Positions 54,539 to 59,256 of a DNA stretch of 59,256 bases are shown here, piece by piece. Source of the DNA: Bondarzewia mesenterica (taxonomy: Eukaryota; Basidiomycota; Agaricomycetes; Russulales; Bondarzewiaceae). The notes beneath the pieces were generated by a model, which had not been told where the DNA came from, did no database searches, and was given only the letters and a program-made list of their open reading frames with translations. Location: contig SGPL01000164.1 of assembly GCA_004802705.1 (NCBI GenBank), positions 1 to 59,256 on the forward strand, written 5' to 3'. Each line of letters starts with the position of its first letter. Position 1 is the stretch's first letter. Both the position numbers and the translations under genes were made by a program.

Positions 54539-55970
54539 GCCGTTGGATGATGTTATATTCGTGCCCCTAGCCTCAGAGTCTCCGTCAAATATTCGCTAGT
54601 CACATCGACCACTTGTACCTTCAGCTCCCTCTCTTTGTCCATCGAATATTAGCGACGGTGTTGCCGTTGCTCTAGTCAAAACGTCTTGCGAGTCTCTTCC
54701 GTACTTATCATATTCGATTCTTTGATTTGACCCCCCTTCCAAATTTGATGTGGAATGGCGCTCTCAGATTTCGCGAATGTCTATAGACAGCTCCGAGTCG
54801 TAATGTGCGCGCATACGGTCTAGTCTAGTCGGTCGTTGCTTGGAGTCGTTCGCTTCGAGGATTTTAGCGATTGCGAATGCGTTTCAATCTACGACCTGTG
54901 TATACATAACTTTGGTGTAATATATTATGTCTCCTACCTTGCCAGCTTTTACCAGTTCATGATCATGTCTGTATGTACTCGCTTGGCGTTCCAAACGTCC
55001 GTGATCATCCTCGTAGTAGATATCAGGAGAATACTCGTAGGGTTCCCTATTGACCGCGGGAGCATATGTGCAAGTACTAGCCGCGATTGCGAGCTCACAG
55101 AGGCTCACAGACGACATCGACGTCAGTGTACATACTTACATCACCGATGACAGTTTAGACTGGAGCTCGATTGCTCATCCGACCAGGGACGTGCTGCGAG
55201 TATGTACTAGTACATATAGGCCGCAGGTACTGGTAGTGGTCGTTCCATGACATACGTCGAGTCGTTGCGACGTCCACACAATCGGAAGACATCGCAGCGC
55301 ACGACTGTAAAAGATCGAGCGTCCTCGTCTTGCCGCGTTATTTTTAGGTATAATCAAGTAGGTCCCGTCGTCGTCCGAGTCTCATCCGACTTTTCTCGAG
55401 GACATGAGCTCACCAACCGTAATATTATTGAAATAGCAATCCGAAGAGCCCCAGCTGATTGTCATGGTTACTCTGTGTACATCAATTATTTAATTCTTCT
55501 GTAGAGTTTGCACGCACCCATTCGGGGTTCACTCCGAACACGTCCGTCGAGGCCATCCATCGCAGGCCCATCATAGCTAGCCATGCTGTCTACCATCGGT
55601 ATAGAATGCTGAGCAACAAGAACTCGGAAAGACTGAAAAAAATGGGCGAATGTATACTTATATTAATATACACGTCTACGTCGTAGGGTACGGTCTAGTT
55701 ATAGTCTATCGTCTATGGGTCATCACGAACTTGAAGAGCGCTGAGATGGAGAAAGAAACAAAACAAAAATCATCATCGAGGAGTTAAACTCAAATGGGTG
55801 TACGCTTTGGCGCAGCACGAAGGACGGAGAGAGAAAAACAGAGGGCAAATGACCGAAAGGGTATGCGAGGCAAGGCAAGGGCATCGTGTCGTATGTACCG
55901 TCTATGGATTTAAATAACCGAGAACTTGTAGCAGGCTGCAAAAAAAAATTGGGACACTAGGAGGAGATTT
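54539..55970. other. Convergent intergenic region of 1.4 kb
   Basis: Between the stops of the HMG-box gene (+) and the NADH dehydrogenase gene (-). Both 3' UTRs lie here. No gene or clear repeat seen. Confidence 0.5.
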
Positions 55971-58483
55971 TCAATCCCGCGCGAGGTCGCTAGTGACGTC
56001 ATGTCAGTTCCATCTGCATGGAAGGGGATGGGGATGGGAGAGACGTACCGGCCGAAAATCTTGACTTTGAGCCAGTCGTTGGCGACGAGGACGCGGTTGC
56101 GGAGGGAGAAAAGCGTGCTGAGGTACGCGCTGCGCCAGAAGAGGTACGTCGCCACGCCGCTGCTGGCGAACTGTTAACAGTGGAAAAAAGGCGCACTTGA
56201 TCAATACCATCCGTGATTGACAAGACAAGAAAAGAGAGAGGCAAGGCGATCGCAATCGTCTATAAGAACGAGGATAAAACGTACCTTCTGGTTGAACACC
56301 ACGAGATCCGCGATTGCCTTATCCGAGCCGATGTACGCCAACGACCCCTGATGAGAGTAGGAGAACGGACGCGTTTTATCAAACCGCGCGAGCTGCTTCT
56401 GCAGCCACTCGGCCTCCTTGCCTTCCGCCGTGGCGAGCTCCTCCCTGATACGGTCCCGCTTGGCTAGCTGCGCGAAAATGCGCGCGACGTACGCGCCTTG
56501 CTGTTGCGCTACTTGTGCGGTAGGCGCGTACGACGATGCCGTGCAGTCCCCGAACGCGTAGATCGAGCCATCCGTGCCGGCCATACGCAGGTTCTCTGTC
56601 ACAGTCAACAAAAGTGAGACGGTTGTTGGGAAGGTTGGAAGAGAAGCAGAGGAATGCATGTACCGTCGACAGTGATTCCACGCCTGTTCGTCTGCGCAGA
56701 TGACAGCTTATTCATGAGATCCACCGAGATGCTCCGCGCTTTGTTACCACCAGCCCACACCACCATGCCCACTGGCACCTCCTTGATGCTCTTGTCCGGC
56801 ATCTGTAGAACCACGCTCTTCTCCTTGATCTCCTTTACCATGGTCTTGGTGAGGATGTCAATCTTGGACTCCTTGAACGTCGATTCGGTGTATTCGATCA
56901 TCCGTTTGCTGAACATCGGCAGGACGGAGGGGAGCGCTTCGACAAGGGTAATGCGGATGCGGGAGGAGAGCTCGGGATACCATGATTTGAGGTCATCCTG
57001 GACCACGAAAGGTATGAGGGGAGTTTGTCAAGACTGAGAAGAAAAGAACGTACTTCGAGGAAGTCGTGCAACTCTCCACTGGGGAAAATATGAGTAAGAC
57101 CTCTCGTCTGGAAACAGATGATTCAATATGTGAGTTTACCTGACTTCGACGCCCGTCGGACCACCACCGACGACGACCATATGCAGGAGACGATCGATCT
57201 CCTCGTCGCTCTGACCGGGGAATCCAGAAGACTCAATGCCTGCCCAGATGTTATTAGTTTGCCGGGCCCGGGAGGTGAGCCTTTGTTATGGGATACATAC
57301 AATCCATGAACCGACGTTTCATCTGCACGGAATACCAAATGGTAAGAATTAAGTCAATCACAGAGAAAGACCATAAGTACTTACCCGTTCGGCATCCTGA
57401 ATTTCTTTCATGAACAGTGCATTCTCCTTTACACCAGGAATGCCGAATGTCTGCGTCTCTGCCCCGACACCGTAGATAAGATAGTCGTAGGGAATTGTTG
57501 TTGAGGATACTTCTCCCTGAATCTCTGTCTCATCTGCACAAATGTCGAAAGTGATTAATGACGTGGTACTTATGATGTCATCGAAAGATGAGATGCAAGA
57601 CTTGCCAGCGAAGGTCACTGTCTTGGCGACGGGCTGGAAAAAGGAAGCAAACGTTGAATGGATATTTGAGATTGGGTGAGGAGAGGCTGCGCACATCAAC
57701 GGATTTTGCCTCTGCCTCGATCACGGTGATCTGTCGCTCCTTGTGACGGGTGAGGTAGCGGATTGCTGGGAAGAGTTCAGAAAGAAGGTCTGAGATGTAT
57801 ACAAGACAATCTCATACGTTGCATGATAGATGTAGGTGACAAAGTGCCAACCGCGACGCTAGGCAACAGGGGGGTGAAGAGGAAGAAATTCCGGGGACTG
57901 ATGACGATCTACCGAAGGCACAAACTCAATCGTCTGGTGAACAACAGGAAATCGGCGCCAGGGTGTACGTACCACATTGTAATCTGCCGTGTCCAGAAAC
58001 TTCAGGAAACTGGCCGACGCCCACCCACTGCCCAACACGACAACTGTCTTCTTCGTAGGATCTGGGGGCAGCTGAGGCCCGGGGTGTCGATCCTTCTGGG
58101 TGACATAGTAAAACACCCCCCCCAGCCGCGAACACCGTCACGAGCGTGAAGCGGCCGACGTGCTGGAGGAATCTGCGCCATCTCGAGAGTTCTGGCTGGG
58201 AAGGGGGCGGCGGGGGTGGTGGCTGTGAAAGTTCGGAGGCATTGAGCTTTTGCGCACACGGGTATCGGTCACGCGGTAACAAACGAACCGTGCGCCCGCT
58301 TTCCGGAGCGGTCGAAGGTGTCGACAACGCTCTTCTGAAAAGCTCGGCCTGTCTGTAAGGCAGCGCGAGCTGGCGCGGCCTGGACTTGACCAGCGCGCGT
58401 GCCGTTGCCGTACGGACTAGATGGTGGCTCATCAAAATGCCAGTAGCTCCGAAAGCAATAAACGCACGGATGGATGCCTGCAT
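55971..58483 (-). CDS. Type II (alternative) NADH:ubiquinone dehydrogenase (spliced)
   Basis: A rotenone-insensitive, non-proton-pumping NADH dehydrogenase of the mitochondrial inner membrane (Nde/Ndi family). Start at 58483 ([20 protein letters not shown]) or the Met at 58432 ([20 protein letters not shown]), which looks more like a presequence. A helix [20 protein letters not shown] precedes the FAD Rossmann motif [20 protein letters not shown], then [20 protein letters not shown]. The NADH Rossmann motif is [20 protein letters not shown]. Further landmarks: [61 protein letters not shown]. The end, WLKVKIFGR spliced to DLARD with stop 55971, is the usual family C-terminus. No EF-hand insert is visible. 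Probably faces the intermembrane space if the helix is retained as an anchor, but this is inference. Confidence 0.92.
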
Positions 58484-58852
58484 ATTAATCGGTGCGACGG
58501 TGTAGTAGAAATATAGAGGAATTAGGACGACGGCAGAGGCGATGATACAGGCAATTTTTTTGAAAGAAAGGATTTATGTGATGGGGGAATGCCGGATGTT
58601 GAAACGTTGATCTCCGTATTTGGATGGCGCGCGGTCCTTCCTCCGATTCTTTCCTCCCGGCGCGCAACGACTCTACCCGACGACGCTGCTTTCAATTCCG
58701 CGCTTTGTCCGGTGCCAACAAAATATCCTCCCCATTACCGTCGGAGGGCAATCTGTCAACCACAACCATCATTGGGCAGAACGTCCGTGATTAGCCGAGG
58801 AAAACATACGGCATTCAGACTGGTCAGATGACTTCAGTGAGCGCTATCACAG
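58484..58852. promoter_or_regulatory. Upstream region of the NADH dehydrogenase gene
   Basis: Promoter-side sequence of the minus-strand dehydrogenase. No further gene seen. A plus-strand frame at 58589 has no signature. Confidence 0.4.
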
Positions 58853-59256
58853 ATGGGGACCCCGAAGGACCCCGATAATGAATTTGATCAGTCTTTTTGG
58901 CCAAATGAGGACTTTGTGCGCGACTATGGTCCCGGAATCTACTGCAAGATTTCAATATTTTCTCAGTAAGTGGCAGTACCAAGTGCTGGTCGTCATGACG
59001 GCCTTACCACCAAGTATACAAGAATAAGCGGACTAGTGGCTATCGTAAGGACCACCACCACCGGCACCCCGGCACCCCTAGGACCCCAGCATTTTCAACA
59101 CCCTCAGGCCATATTTGCTTCACTAGAAACCTCTGCTACGCTAGTTATAACCCTCTAAAAAGACATAAAAACATCACAAAGCCTACCTGCTCTCAGCGTT
59201 TAGAATAGAAATGGCGGGGAGGCCCAAAACGGCCCCACTCGCCAATCCAACAAGCG
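58853..59256. other. Right edge, unassigned
   Basis: A plus-strand frame from ATG 58853 reads MGTPKDPDNEFDQSFWPNED through a TAA that overlaps a GTAAGT donor-like sequence, so it could be a first exon. No family recognised and no continuation proven within the window. Near 59050-59085 there is a short run of ACC/CCGG repeats. Confidence 0.25.

Noticed and set aside
58853..58970. First exon of a further gene at the right edge
   Set aside because: A donor-like GTAAGT is present but no second exon or family match could be shown inside the window.

Overview
The window is nuclear DNA from a filamentous basidiomycete, most likely an agaricomycete mushroom. Most genes are cut by short introns of about 45-70 nt with GT..AG ends. 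The gene set is typically fungal: pentafunctional AROM, an Sch9-type kinase with an N-terminal C2 domain, a type II NADH dehydrogenase, a ferric-reductase-like flavocytochrome, a DUF6534-type membrane protein and F-box relics. No operons, CRISPR arrays or intact transposons are visible. Three N positions (1230, 13285, 23222) and several one-base frame breaks in otherwise well-preserved genes suggest residual assembly errors.

Layout. 0.7-5.3 kb (-): membrane-anchored beta-propeller amidohydrolase. 5.6-9.4 kb (-): Cid1/TUT-type nucleotidyltransferase with two tandem modules, the first lacking catalytic carboxylates. 9.9-12.2 kb (+): eIF3 subunit L. 13.0-15.2 kb (-): single-pass, mostly disordered protein. 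15.9-16.3 kb (-): small spliced gene candidate, divergent from 16.9-19.7 kb (+) Sch9-like AGC kinase. 20.4-21.1 kb (-): unrecognised coding remnant. 21.4-22.4 kb (-): Cue1-like CUE protein. 23.1-23.7 kb (+): F-box-like relic. 25.1-25.5 kb (-): small subunit of serine palmitoyltransferase. 25.8-26.1 kb (-): frame-broken membrane protein. 26.4-28.4 kb (-): RCC1. 29.0-31.4 kb (-): ferric reductase. 31.8-32.9 kb (-): mitoribosomal uS4m, divergent from 33.0-36.3 kb (+) gamma-tubulin complex GCP2. 36.7-37.1 kb (+): second SPT small-subunit paralogue. 38.4-39.5 kb (+): secreted, exon-modular protein with dibasic sites. 39.9-45.1 kb (-): AROM. 45.9-46.7 kb (-): GNAT relic. 48.6-50.7 kb (+): DUF6534-type protein. 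50.9-51.3 kb (+): small membrane protein. 51.4-51.7 kb (-): GNAT N-terminal fragment. 51.8-53.2 kb (-): GNAT-Mss4 fusion. 53.4-54.5 kb (+): mitochondrial double HMG-box protein. 56.0-58.5 kb (-): alternative NADH dehydrogenase.

Most genes are unrelated housekeeping functions (translation, nuclear transport, spindle nucleation, shikimate pathway, respiration, sphingolipid synthesis, TOR signalling). The most unusual loci are the tandem TUTase with a catalytically dead first half, resembling the domain plan of animal TUT4/TUT7, and the secreted modular protein in which successive phase-2 exons open with a Lys-Arg site. Exon boundaries were assigned by eye from splice signals and protein continuity.
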